IMG/VR virus record: IMGVR_UViG_3300049826_000008 | Span: 1-35,082 of that record | Length of the DNA: 35,082 nucleotides | Direction: 5' to 3' (one strand) | Source of the DNA: a virus | In this document: positions 21,038 to 30,000 of the stretch, in pieces | Layout of the letters: every line of letters begins with the position of its first letter | Numbering within the stretch: position 1 is the first letter of the stretch | The notes under the pieces: model-generated | Told to the model about the DNA's origin: nothing | Database searches by the model: none | The model's input: only the letters and a program-made list of their open reading frames with translations | Position numbers and translations under genes: made by a program

Positions 21038-23014
21038 ATGACAGAAAACATTCAATCTCTCCGTTCGCAACTCTTGATGCGACGTACTTACAATCGACCA
21101 TTAGATGACAAAGGCACAGTATTTGAAACATTCGGACAAACCGTTAACCGAGTTATCGGACACCAACAGTGGCTCTGGGAACGTGCCCAGCAACGAGAGC
21201 TTGACACCCAGCAACTCATGGAGCTCGAAGAACTCCGATATCTCATGCTGGAGCGCAAAGTGCTCATGTCAGGAAGAACTCTTTGGTTGGGTGGTACGGA
21301 CGTGGCGAAGCGACGGGAAGCCTCTCAGTTCAACTGTTCGTTCACTCATGTTGAAACGGTATATGACGTCGTTGATGTTCTGTGGTTGCTCATGCAAGGC
21401 TGCGGAGTTGGATTTAGACCAATTGTGGGACAGCTTACCGGTTTCCAAGAACCAATCCGAGAACTCGAAGTAATCCGTAGCACACGTACAGATAAAGATG
21501 GCGATCAAGAAAATACAGAAACCTTTGAAAACGGAGTCTGGACAATCCGAGTTGGTGATTCAGCCGAAGCCTGGAGCAAGTCCATCGGTAAGCTGGTCGC
21601 TCATAAGTTTCCCGCCCGTAAACTTGTACTCGATTTCTCGCAGATTCGCCCTGCTGGTGAAAGACTGAAGGGTTATGGTTGGATTAGTAGTGGAGACGCA
21701 TCAATTGCAAAAGCTTATGAAGCAATTTTTCAAATTCTTAATCGTCGTGCAGGTAGCTTGCTTAGCCGTATTGACATTCTTGACGTGGTTAATTGGCTTG
21801 GGACTGTCCTATCTTCTCGACGCTCAGCTGAGATTGCTCTCTTCGAGTATGGAGAAGATGAGTGGGAAGAGTTTGCGGTAGCAAAGACAGACTGGTGGGC
21901 TAAGAATGTACAGCGAGGACAGAGTAACAATAGCTTGCTCTTTAATCACAAGCCGAGCAAAGAGAATATTGCAGAAATCTTTAAGCTTATGGTCGCAGCC
22001 GGTGGAAGTGAACCTGGTTTCATCAACGGCGTCAGTGCAAGAAAACGTGCACCTTGGTTCAAAGGAGCTAACCCTTGTGTTGAAATTCTCCTTGGCAATA
22101 AATCATTCTGCAACTTAACGGAGACAGACGTTGGCAAATTCAAGGGTGACTCTGCGGGACTTCGTAGAGCAATTTATATCGCCAGTCGCGCTAACTACCG
22201 ACAAACCTGTGTTAATCTCATGGATGGAATTCTCCAAGAGGCCTGGCACCTTAACAATGAATTCCTCCGACTTTGTGGAGTGGGCCTTACAGGTATCGTT
22301 CGACGACCAGACCTTGGAGGTTACGAATACGAAGAACTCAAGCGTACCGCTACTTCAGGCGCTTATTCCATGGCTGATGAGCTTGGGCTTCCAAGACCTA
22401 AGAATGTCACAACAGTTAAGCCCAGTGGGACACTTAGTAAGATCATGGACACTACAGAAGGTGTCCACAAGCCACTAGGTAAGTATATCTTCAATAACGT
22501 TAACTTCGGTAAACATGACCCATTGGTTCCCTTGTGTCGTGCTGCTGGATACAAAGTTATTGACAATCCTACTGACCCCTCAGCTGTGTTGATTACGTTC
22601 CCAGTAGCATGGGATGAAGTTCCTTTCGATAAGTTCGAGAAGGATGGTAAGGTTCTGGAGGTTAATCTGGAATCTGCAATTACGCAGCTTGAGCGTTATA
22701 AGATGTTGATGCAGAACTGGTGTCAACAGAACGTCTCAGCTACAATTAGTTACTCAGTGGAGGAAGTAGATGGGATTGTGGAATGGTTATATGATAATTG
22801 GGATGTTTATGTTGGAGTATCTTTCCTCTTTAGGGCTGATCCCACAAAGACAGCCAAAGACCTCGGATACCTCTACCTTCCCCAAGAAGTCGTAACCAAG
22901 GAAGCGTATGAAGAATACGCAGCAGTGTTGCAGCCAATTGAGCTTGATAAGTCAAACGATATTGATGCTGTGTTAGAAGATGATTGTACAACTGGAGCTT
23001 GCCCAATTCGATGA
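21038..23014 (+). CDS. nrdJ: Class II (adenosylcobalamin-dependent) ribonucleotide reductase (658 aa)
   Basis: The protein reduces ribonucleotides using a B12-derived radical. Key residues match the monomeric Lactobacillus-type enzyme. Cys100 is in FNCSF. The cluster Asn345, Cys347, Glu349 and Cys358 (ANPCVEILLGNKSFC) has the family's 11-residue spacing between Cys347, the radical cysteine, and Cys358. The C-terminal redox pair Cys650 and Cys655 (CTTGACPIR) is reloaded by thioredoxin or glutaredoxin. A VKPSGTLS loop is present. No separate radical-generating subunit is needed. AAGGA precedes ATG 21038. The host must supply cobalamin. The gene overlaps the glutaredoxin gene (ATGA). Arg and Leu codon use (CGA, AGA, CTC) differs from the cassette genes until about 22480. 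Confidence 0.94.
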   Translation: MTENIQSLRSQLLMRRTYNRPLDDKGTVFETFGQTVNRVIGHQQWLWERAQQRELDTQQLMELEELRYLMLERKVLMSGRTLWLGGTDVAKRREASQFNCSFTHVETVYDVVDVLWLLMQGCGVGFRPIVGQLTGFQEPIRELEVIRSTRTDKDGDQENTETFENGVWTIRVGDSAEAWSKSIGKLVAHKFPARKLVLDFSQIRPAGERLKGYGWISSGDASIAKAYEAIFQILNRRAGSLLSRIDILDVVNWLGTVLSSRRSAEIALFEYGEDEWEEFAVAKTDWWAKNVQRGQSNNSLLFNHKPSKENIAEIFKLMVAAGGSEPGFINGVSARKRAPWFKGANPCVEILLGNKSFCNLTETDVGKFKGDSAGLRRAIYIASRANYRQTCVNLMDGILQEAWHLNNEFLRLCGVGLTGIVRRPDLGGYEYEELKRTATSGAYSMADELGLPRPKNVTTVKPSGTLSKIMDTTEGVHKPLGKYIFNNVNFGKHDPLVPLCRAAGYKVIDNPTDPSAVLITFPVAWDEVPFDKFEKDGKVLEVNLESAITQLERYKMLMQNWCQQNVSATISYSVEEVDGIVEWLYDNWDVYVGVSFLFRADPTKTAKDLGYLYLPQEVVTKEAYEEYAAVLQPIELDKSNDIDAVLEDDCTTGACPIR

Positions 23015-23187
23015 ATGTAACTATTTATTCTCAACCAACTTGTCCTGCCTGTGATCAATTAAAGAAGGAATACAAAGAAAAAGGTATTCCTTTTACAGAG
23101 ATTGTAATTGGTAAGGATATTTCAGTAGCTGAATTTAAAGAGATCTATCCTAGTGTTCGACGTGTACCATTCGTGGTTCCAGAATAA
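23011..23187 (+). CDS. Glutaredoxin-like redox protein (58 aa)
   Basis: This short thioredoxin-fold protein begins MNVTIYSQPTCPACDQL, with the redox motif CPAC (residues 11-14). The second half has VRRVPFVVPE with the cis-proline before a beta strand. It is shorter than most glutaredoxins (about 80) and lacks part of the last helix. ATG 23011 overlaps the reductase stop, so the two are co-translated, and it most likely reduces the C-terminal Cys pair of the reductase. It is the last gene of the plus-strand block. Confidence 0.88.
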   Translation: MNVTIYSQPTCPACDQLKKEYKEKGIPFTEIVIGKDISVAEFKEIYPSVRRVPFVVPE

Positions 23188-23200
23188 ATAGTCAATAAAA

Positions 23201-23235
23201 AACCCCCAAGGAGCAATCCAAGGGGGTTATTTTTT
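23201..23235. terminator. Bidirectional terminator between convergent blocks
   Basis: AACCCCC-AA-GG (23201-23211) pairs with CC-AA-GGGGGTT (23218-23228) around a six-base loop. An A-run precedes it and a T-run (23230-23235) follows. Because the hairpin is symmetric and both flanks suit a U-tract, it can stop the plus-strand transcript after the glutaredoxin and the minus-strand transcript after phoH. Confidence 0.9.
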
Positions 23236-23920
23236 ATCTCTCGTATTCCAGAATGATTTGCTTACACAAAGCACTACGGACAATATCAGAGGGATGGAAC
23301 TCAATTGTTTCAATCTCAGGAATATACTTCAAACGATCAATCGTATCAAGCAGTCCTGAATCCTGAATATCAACCTGTCTACTGTCACCAGAGAAGATTA
23401 CTTTTGTATTATCTCCGATACGTGTCAGTAGCAGTTTGAATTCTTTATGTGTCATGTTCTGACATTCATCAACCAGAACAACAGCGTTATCGAATGTAGC
23501 GCCTCGCATAAATCCTAAAGGACGTGGATCAATCTGTCCACGCTTCCTAAAAAGATCGTATAGAGACTTACCAAACGATCTGATGAATACACTCTCAAAA
23601 GGCTCTAGATAAGGAGCATACTTCTCGTCCAAGTCTCCTGGCAAGAAGCCGAATCCTCGACTAGCTTCCACGTTAGGACGGGTTACAATGATCTTATCAA
23701 TCTCTCGGTAGAACAGCTTCTCCGCTGCGTATGAAGCTGCAACATAGGTTTTCCCTGTGCCTGCACTACCAATCCCAAATACCACATCGCTTCTTTCAAT
23801 TGCCTCAAGATACACTTGCTGAGCTAGGTTCTTAGGAACCATCCCGTTAAAGGATGCTACAGGCTCTCTGTGTTCTTGCACAACTTTACTTCGTTTACGT
23901 GCTGATTTTGTACTTGCCAT
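23234..23920 (-). CDS. phoH: PhoH-like ATPase (228 aa)
   Basis: This is a P-loop NTPase of the PhoH family. Walker A is GSAGTGKT (51-58), followed by VTRPNVEASRGFGFLPGD, Walker B VVLVDECQN and SGDSRQVD. These match the family core over its whole length. PhoH is widespread in phages and was first linked to phosphate starvation; a role as an RNA/DNA helicase or ribonuclease partner has been proposed, so its job in infection is unclear. It is the last gene of the minus-strand block, running into the shared terminator. Confidence 0.93.
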   Translation of the reverse strand: MASTKSARKRSKVVQEHREPVASFNGMVPKNLAQQVYLEAIERSDVVFGIGSAGTGKTYVAASYAAEKLFYREIDKIIVTRPNVEASRGFGFLPGDLDEKYAPYLEPFESVFIRSFGKSLYDLFRKRGQIDPRPLGFMRGATFDNAVVLVDECQNMTHKEFKLLLTRIGDNTKVIFSGDSRQVDIQDSGLLDTIDRLKYIPEIETIEFHPSDIVRSALCKQIILEYER

Positions 23921-23933
23921 GAGTTTTAGTTAG

Positions 23934-24191
23934 TTAAACGTAATAGGTATTGGCTGCAATAGCCTTATCGAACATCTCGTCAATAGTTCCAGTATATCCT
24001 AGAGACTTCAGGTATTTAACCTTTAAGTCATTAAGGCTACCTTGTTGACCAGTCTTCAGTTTCAGGTATTCATATTCATTAGGAACACTCTTAGTGGCGA
24101 AGAACTTCTTGGCTAAACCATTCATTGCATCATCACCACTTACCTTAGCCTTCAGAACATTGCGTTGTTCATCTTGCTTAGACTTTCCCAT
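23934..24191 (-). CDS. Unknown small protein (85 aa)
   Basis: I do not recognise this protein. It starts at ATG 24191, directly after the stop of the 47-residue gene upstream. The product is Lys-rich and helical at the N-terminus (MGKSKQDEQRNVLKAKVSGDD), with a C-terminal YLKSLGYTGTIDEMFDKAI segment. There is no signal peptide or membrane helix. It lies between the virion genes and phoH and is probably a late accessory gene. Confidence 0.65.
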   Translation of the reverse strand: MGKSKQDEQRNVLKAKVSGDDAMNGLAKKFFATKSVPNEYEYLKLKTGQQGSLNDLKVKYLKSLGYTGTIDEMFDKAIAANTYYV

Positions 24192-24335
24192 TTACTTCTT
24201 TGCCTTTGGCTTAGCTTTTGACTTGCCCTTGGCAGCAGCTTTCTGTTTTGCTTCAACTGCATAGTAAACGGATTTACCCTTCTTAGCGCCATATTCTTTC
24301 TTCATGGACGCCATCATTGCTTTATTGACTGGCAT
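24192..24335 (-). CDS. Small highly basic protein (47 aa)
   Basis: This short frame begins at ATG 24335, overlapping the upstream HNH stop (TAATG), and ends at TAA 24192, directly before the next start. The product opens MPVNKAMMASMKKEYG. It ends in an Ala/Lys repeat region (KQKAAAKGKSKAKPKAKK), so it is strongly positively charged and likely to bind nucleic acid. The tight fit between two genes supports it as real. Function is unknown; it might be a DNA-condensing virion or late protein. Confidence 0.65.
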   Translation of the reverse strand: MPVNKAMMASMKKEYGAKKGKSVYYAVEAKQKAAAKGKSKAKPKAKK

Positions 24336-24607
24336 TATTTCTTCTTTCGTTTATCGTATTGATTCATTGCACGGTTCTTCGATTTCGGAATAGCTTGTAA
24401 GTTACGAGCAGATGTATCCTTAGTATTGTGGTTCTTGTGATCCACATCCTTACCATCGCCCTTACGTACCGCACCCCTCTTCTCCATTACCGCTCGTGAT
24501 TGATTACGCTCAGCACGACGCTTCTTCTGCTCAGGACTAGAGTTGTATGCTCTTTGTCTGATGCTGTCTGCCTTAGCACCTTTTTTAAATTCACCTTTTT
24601 TAGCCAT
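24335..24607 (-). CDS. HNH-like basic protein (90 aa)
   Basis: The segment VDHKNHNTKDTSARNLQAIPKSKNRAMNQ (within about 55-83) follows the phage HNH pattern of DH followed by N and then NL, with a DNA-binding tail rich in Lys and Arg. The first 50 residues are also basic and lack a zinc-binding Cys set. Similar small HNH-like proteins often sit among phage structural genes. Whether it cuts DNA is uncertain because the core is short. It starts one base after the stop of the transglycosylase gene. Confidence 0.7.
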   Translation of the reverse strand: MAKKGEFKKGAKADSIRQRAYNSSPEQKKRRAERNQSRAVMEKRGAVRKGDGKDVDHKNHNTKDTSARNLQAIPKSKNRAMNQYDKRKKK

Positions 24608-25306
24608 TTACTTTCCTGCAATCTTCTGTAGATAGTCTCTTGTTTCTTTAGGAAGTCTAGATTCCCAATGGGTTCCAGCCTTCTTAGATTCACGAATGAG
24701 TTTATCAACTTTGCCTGGACCGTAGTTATACGCAGCTAATGCTTTACGCATATCTCCGTGGTACTTACTTTCCATAGCAACCATGTAATCAAAACCAGTA
24801 CGCAAGGATTCTTCAGGAGACTTATCCTGAGCTGGCTTAACACCAAATCCAGGATCTGCTTGCGTCTTAGGCATGATCTGAGCAGCACCTTCTGCACCCT
24901 TAGGTGAAGTAAGAATGCCCCCCTGTTCGTTATAATGCTTACCGCCGCTTTCAGTTTGAATCTGCTTATTGAAAAGCTTCCTAACTTTAGCAGCTCCAGC
25001 TGTATCCTTTTCAGGACTGAAGTAAGCACCTTTATAAGCCTCTACAGCAGCTTTGTAAGGCTCAGGAGCAGGCTGAACTTGCTCTTGGGTATCCTTGCCC
25101 TTAATTAGCTTTTGAAGCTCGTTAAAAGGCATTTCCCAAGGCTTGTAATTCTTGACAGATTCAACAGCAGGAGCAACAGTTTCTTTGACAGCTTCCACTG
25201 CCTTTCCTGTTGCTGCCATTAGTTTGTCAAAGCCCATATTCCATGGGCCGTTTTCATCACTGGGCTGCGTTGATGGCTCGCCAGTTGGCTTTGTTTCGGA
25301 AGTCAA
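24608..25306 (-). CDS. Lytic transglycosylase, virion-associated (232 aa)
   Basis: The C-terminal half (about 108-225) has the SLT transglycosylase fold: QIQTESGG with the catalytic Glu119, GAEGAAQIMP (about 137-146) and LAAYNYGPGKV. Such enzymes cut peptidoglycan so the ejected genome can pass. T7 carries this domain within gp16, whereas here it is a separate protein. The N-terminal half is a low-complexity linker with two related motifs (PWNMGFDKL and PWEMPFNEL). The start is TTG 25306, chosen for AAGGGGA six bases upstream; ATG 25237 is an alternative. It overlaps the preceding gene by 50 bases. Confidence 0.9.
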   Translation of the reverse strand: MTSETKPTGEPSTQPSDENGPWNMGFDKLMAATGKAVEAVKETVAPAVESVKNYKPWEMPFNELQKLIKGKDTQEQVQPAPEPYKAAVEAYKGAYFSPEKDTAGAAKVRKLFNKQIQTESGGKHYNEQGGILTSPKGAEGAAQIMPKTQADPGFGVKPAQDKSPEESLRTGFDYMVAMESKYHGDMRKALAAYNYGPGKVDKLIRESKKAGTHWESRLPKETRDYLQKIAGK

Positions 25307-27095
25307 ATGCGTCCCCTTTACCTACATATTCATATTGACCATCAGTGGTCTTCGTACCTGGAGTCATAAACACGTTAGGCATATAACGGGCTTTGTTCTG
25401 TTCCCAATGCTTAGCGTAATCGACACTGCCTTCCAAGTGGGCTCCTAGACGAATCAATTCGTTAGCAGCATTCTGTGCTTTGTTCAACGAATCAATTGTT
25501 GCTTTAGCATTACGAGCTTCAACAGGGTCAGTTGGCATCTTCTTCATATCGAAGACAATACCAGCGCCGTTAAACTTAACATCCAATGCTTCAGGCTTAA
25601 TTGACTCAACAGTTACAGATTGCCCGCCTAACGATTTACCCATCACACCAACAGCAGGAAGGGCAGCTGGCTGTGACAAAGCATTCTCAATCTCTTGACG
25701 AATACCTTTAACCATTGTACCTTCATACACTTGTTGGAACGCACGAGAAGCATTAGTTTCTGTTTGAGCGTCAACAGGGTTGTTCTTACGCCACTGACCA
25801 TATTCAGGAGAAGAAAAGAACTTAGCAGCAGTCTGCAATGACTTAGCATCACCACGACCAATCATATCACCAACTTGCGTTTGGATATTAGTCACTGCGG
25901 CAGTGTGTTCTTCTTTCAACTTAACGTTCGTAGGATCACGATTAGCATCGTTTAAGCTTTTCTTAACCACATCTAATGTACCTGCTTCCACTTCTGGATT
26001 ACCCACAACAGGGTATTGCACAGGAGCGTTAGGAGTAATCAGACGAGTTACAGAAGAAGTAACAGCACTATTCATTCCCAGAGAAGCTTGCAAAGCCATA
26101 GGACTTGCACGGAACAACTCAGCAGAAGCAACAGCACGTTGCAATGTTACGTCTTTCTGCAAAGCACCTAAGCCTTGAATCTTAACCAACGTATCAATCT
26201 GACCTTGCAATCTAGCAGCATCAGCTTTAGGATCAAGCAACGATTCACTAGCTTTCTGTAAGTCACCGAACAGCTTGATGTATGAACCAGCCATGTCAGG
26301 ATTCTTACCAGCAGCAGCAGTGAGTCCTGCATTGATACGAGTAAAGTGACTAGCCAAATCCAATTGAGCTTGTTCATATGTTTTCTTGCCAGAAGCAACT
26401 TGTGCTTTCAAGTCAAGAGCAATAGAACGAGAAGCGTCAAGGTTTGTACCAGCCAAGTCATTCAAGAGACTAACGCTTTGCTCTTTAAACTGAGCGTCAC
26501 GAAGTTCTCTATCGTAAGTTCCTTGTGCACGATTCTCAGCATTGATCTTAAATTGCTGTTCCATCTGCTTCTGCATACGTACACCAGAAGCATGGGCTTT
26601 CAACAAAGCATCTTCTGCTTGTTTACTCATTCCAGAATAGAATTCGATACCATCAGCTTGAGCAGCAATCTTAGCACTCTTACGAATATCCATTTCAGAT
26701 TTAACAGCTTCTTCAGCCAGACCAAGTTCAGAACCACCACTAAGAGCAGTACGAGCTTGGTTTAAAGCCTTCATATGTCCTGCATAGTTAGCAGCATACT
26801 TGGTAAACAAAGCCTTAGAACGACCAGCAGCTTCTGCGGCTGAAAGCTCACCAGAAGTCATAGCTTCGTTAATCTTAGCTTGATCGTTCGTATATCCTGA
26901 AACAATGGTGGTTTCGTTATCCTGAGCTTGCTTGTGCAAGAATCCAGTAATGGCTTCACCAATAGCTCCAGCAGACGCAGCCAACATAGGCACCATGCTG
27001 GTATTAACAGCCTGTTGTTGAACAGGAGCAACAGGAGCTGTTCCTGCCCCTTGCGGGGCGGAGAGTTGTGTTGCATTAACGCCGTAGTCGGCCAT
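25257..27095 (-). CDS. Internal virion (ejection) protein, gp15-like (612 aa)
   Basis: No catalytic motif is seen. The protein is long, Ala/Gln/Lys-rich and almost entirely helical, with many predicted coiled segments, as expected of T7 gp15-type core proteins that form the periplasmic ejection channel. The N-terminus is a flexible Ala/Pro/Gln stretch. Position between the very long internal protein upstream and the transglycosylase gene fits the T7 order gp14-gp15-gp16. T7 gp15 is about 750 residues, so this one is somewhat shorter. The assignment rests on order and composition. Confidence 0.75.
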   Translation of the reverse strand: MADYGVNATQLSAPQGAGTAPVAPVQQQAVNTSMVPMLAASAGAIGEAITGFLHKQAQDNETTIVSGYTNDQAKINEAMTSGELSAAEAAGRSKALFTKYAANYAGHMKALNQARTALSGGSELGLAEEAVKSEMDIRKSAKIAAQADGIEFYSGMSKQAEDALLKAHASGVRMQKQMEQQFKINAENRAQGTYDRELRDAQFKEQSVSLLNDLAGTNLDASRSIALDLKAQVASGKKTYEQAQLDLASHFTRINAGLTAAAGKNPDMAGSYIKLFGDLQKASESLLDPKADAARLQGQIDTLVKIQGLGALQKDVTLQRAVASAELFRASPMALQASLGMNSAVTSSVTRLITPNAPVQYPVVGNPEVEAGTLDVVKKSLNDANRDPTNVKLKEEHTAAVTNIQTQVGDMIGRGDAKSLQTAAKFFSSPEYGQWRKNNPVDAQTETNASRAFQQVYEGTMVKGIRQEIENALSQPAALPAVGVMGKSLGGQSVTVESIKPEALDVKFNGAGIVFDMKKMPTDPVEARNAKATIDSLNKAQNAANELIRLGAHLEGSVDYAKHWEQNKARYMPNVFMTPGTKTTDGQYEYVGKGDAFDFRNKANWRAINAAQ

Positions 27096-27097
27096 AT

Positions 27098-30000
27098 TTA
27101 TTTACCTTTATTTCTAAGAGCTTCAACGTCATCAATACGTTGCATCATCATTTGTTTCTGATCATCAGACACTGGCATGAGCTTGACTTGATCACGCAGC
27201 TTACCACCTTCAGGCAAGCCTACAGCTTTCATCATCATATATACAAGCTGTGACTCTTTATCTTGGAACAGATGAGAAGTCATCCACGCAGCAGCAATCT
27301 CTTGTGCTTGAGGGTTATTCTCATATTTCTTCAATACGAATCCAGACACCTTGGTCATATACTCAATGTCAGTATTACCACGAGACAATTCACGTTGGTA
27401 GTATTTAGCTACATCATCCATCACTTGCGTTACTTCATCTTTAAACTCTTTAGAAGTTTGAGAAGCAGCTTGTGATGCTGTAAACATATCTCGCTGAGTA
27501 GCTGAGCCAAATCCCAAACCAAGCATATAAGCTTCGATTGGATGTGCATGGGCATCAATCACATTACCGTACTTGTCGTAGATCTTTCCGGTCTCAAGAG
27601 CCAAGTGAGCTTTAACAGCATTGGACCAACCAGAAGAAATACTCATCACGTCGTTAAGAACTGAGATGGCTTCTTGTGGGTCTTTGTAATCATCTTTAAC
27701 GATACCAAAGAAACGACCAAGAGAACCAATTGCTGTTTGAACACGTCCACCATCTTTCAAGAACAATGAACCAGCTGGGCTGTTAACAACAGCGTCCAGA
27801 GGACTTGTCTTCAATGTATGGAACAACTGTGCCCAACCGTGATAATCAACAGGAGACAAACTAGAGAAGTCAATATTGATATTGTCATCTCCAAACATAT
27901 ATTTGAAGCCTTCGTTAAGGAGTAGACTTTCCAAACCATTAATAAAGAATTCTCTGAGCTGAGGGTTATCTGGAAGAATGTCTCCTCCGAGAAGATCACT
28001 AACTAATGCAGTAGGTCCACCCCATATAACAGCATCTGCCAAGATCATCCGCGAACGAATAATTGGATCAATACGTCTGTTAGTTGCTTGCAGAGCCATC
28101 TTATGTGGCACTTGCATAAACTGCAATACGATTGAAGCAGCCGTTTGGTTATAAGGCATATCACCAGCGAAGTTCATTTCACCAGTAATTGCTCGTACTT
28201 CAGAATGAGCTTCAGCCAATGTAGTGGCATCATTCATATCCTTACCGAGACGCTTATAACGATCAAACACAGCAGCACCATGGCCTAATGTATTACCCAT
28301 TTCACCGATATCAAAACCGATACGACGAGCAGCGTTAGGAATAGCGCCAGCAGCTTTCAACAACTTATTGCTATTATCAGCAGCAGCTAACAAAGTACCA
28401 CGTACCAAGTTCTGCTTATCAACAGCTTCCATCAATCCAGTACCATCCAAGAACTTAATAAACTCTTGGCCTTCTTTACTGAACTGAGTTCCTGGCATCA
28501 CTTTGGAGCCAGTGTATTCACCCATCAGCTTAGGAATGTTTCCACTCAACCAGCCTTGTGGGTTGTAAGAGAATGTACGAACAACTTGATGTGTCTGAAC
28601 AATCCATTGGCGAATTGGGTTAGCAGCAATCGTAGAGGCAAACACAGCACCTTTAGCAGCACCTGACAAGGAAATGTCAGCAGCACCAAGAGCAGCACGT
28701 TCAGCCTTACTTAAACCAGCTTTGCCTGCCATATCAGCCAATACATGGAAACCCATCTTAAATGTGTCATCCAATGAGTTGATATAGCCATTCTCCAAGT
28801 AACGAATGTACTCGTATTCAGTACGAGCATCTGCTACAGCAGAAGTTACAGCTCCACCTTTAATACCAATTTCTTCGTATCGTGTAGGGAATCGTACTCC
28901 ACCCATTCCATCAGAAGGAAGGAATGCTTTACGATTATCCAAGAAGCGAGCCTTCATTGCCTCAAGTGCAGGACGCATCATTGTACGACCAGCCACACTC
29001 TTAGCCGAGTGAATCGCAGATTCTACTGGGTTAACGACATAACTACCATCACCCAACAAATTCAATCCGCTTGCATCTTCAAGAAGCTTACCACGATGAC
29101 GTTGAGCAATACGTCCAGAAGCTGAATGAATGTCAAACCAATCATCGCTTGATGTACGCATAGCACGGTCATCAGCACGAACGTTGTAAACCATATCAGG
29201 ATTCTGAGCCTTCATACGATCTGCAAAGTGTTGGGCTTCTGATGTATCACCAGCAACAGCAACAGCACGACGCATACCATCAGGGCTAACTTCGTCTACA
29301 AAGCGAGGAGCCTTGTAAGAAACTTGGTAATATCCGTCAATGTAGTTCAGAGCTTGATCTGTATCACGCAAAGCACGGAGATATTCATTAGGATCATTAC
29401 GTACAACAACATACTCAGCAGTGTCAACACCGAATTGAGTAGGTCTACGCAACTTACCAAAGTATCCGCCATTAGCGTACAGGTCTTTAACAGCTTGATC
29501 AGACAATGTAAGAACAATATCGTGAGTAGGATCATAGACCTTACCTACGTTAGCTTGATTCTTCAAAGGCTTAGCGAACAAGTCTGCATTAGGAGCAACC
29601 AGCTTCTGATAACCTTGAGCGTTCAATGTGCGAACCAAATCAAGATTCTCAAGATAGAAGTGACCGTCCCAGAACTTACGCCAAGCACCAACTGTAGCCA
29701 TCTCATCAGCAGACATACCACGAGCCATCAGATCACCTGTGGATAATGGAATACGCTTACTGTTAGCTTCACGAATGTAACTATCTACACGAGCTTGTTC
29801 AGCCTTAGGAAGCTTAACATACTTATCAGAGAACTGAGAAGCAAGCTCCAGCATAGTCTTTTCAAACTTAGCAGCCAAATCCTTACTCACTGTAGCAGCA
29901 CCAGAATAAACTGGGTGCAACATAGAAGCAGCGTCCATTACGTTACGAGCTGCACTGCCTTTGTTGTTCGTAATCAGCGTACTGAAACGATCAAGGAAGT

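Noticed and set aside
24335-24607. HNH-like gene as a mobile homing endonuclease
   Set aside because: It is coupled by overlap to both neighbours and no interrupted gene is seen, so it looks resident.
29738-29746. Third TGTGGATAA DnaA box
   Set aside because: A lone copy inside a structural gene, without iterons or AT-rich DNA. One such match in 35 kb is expected by chance.
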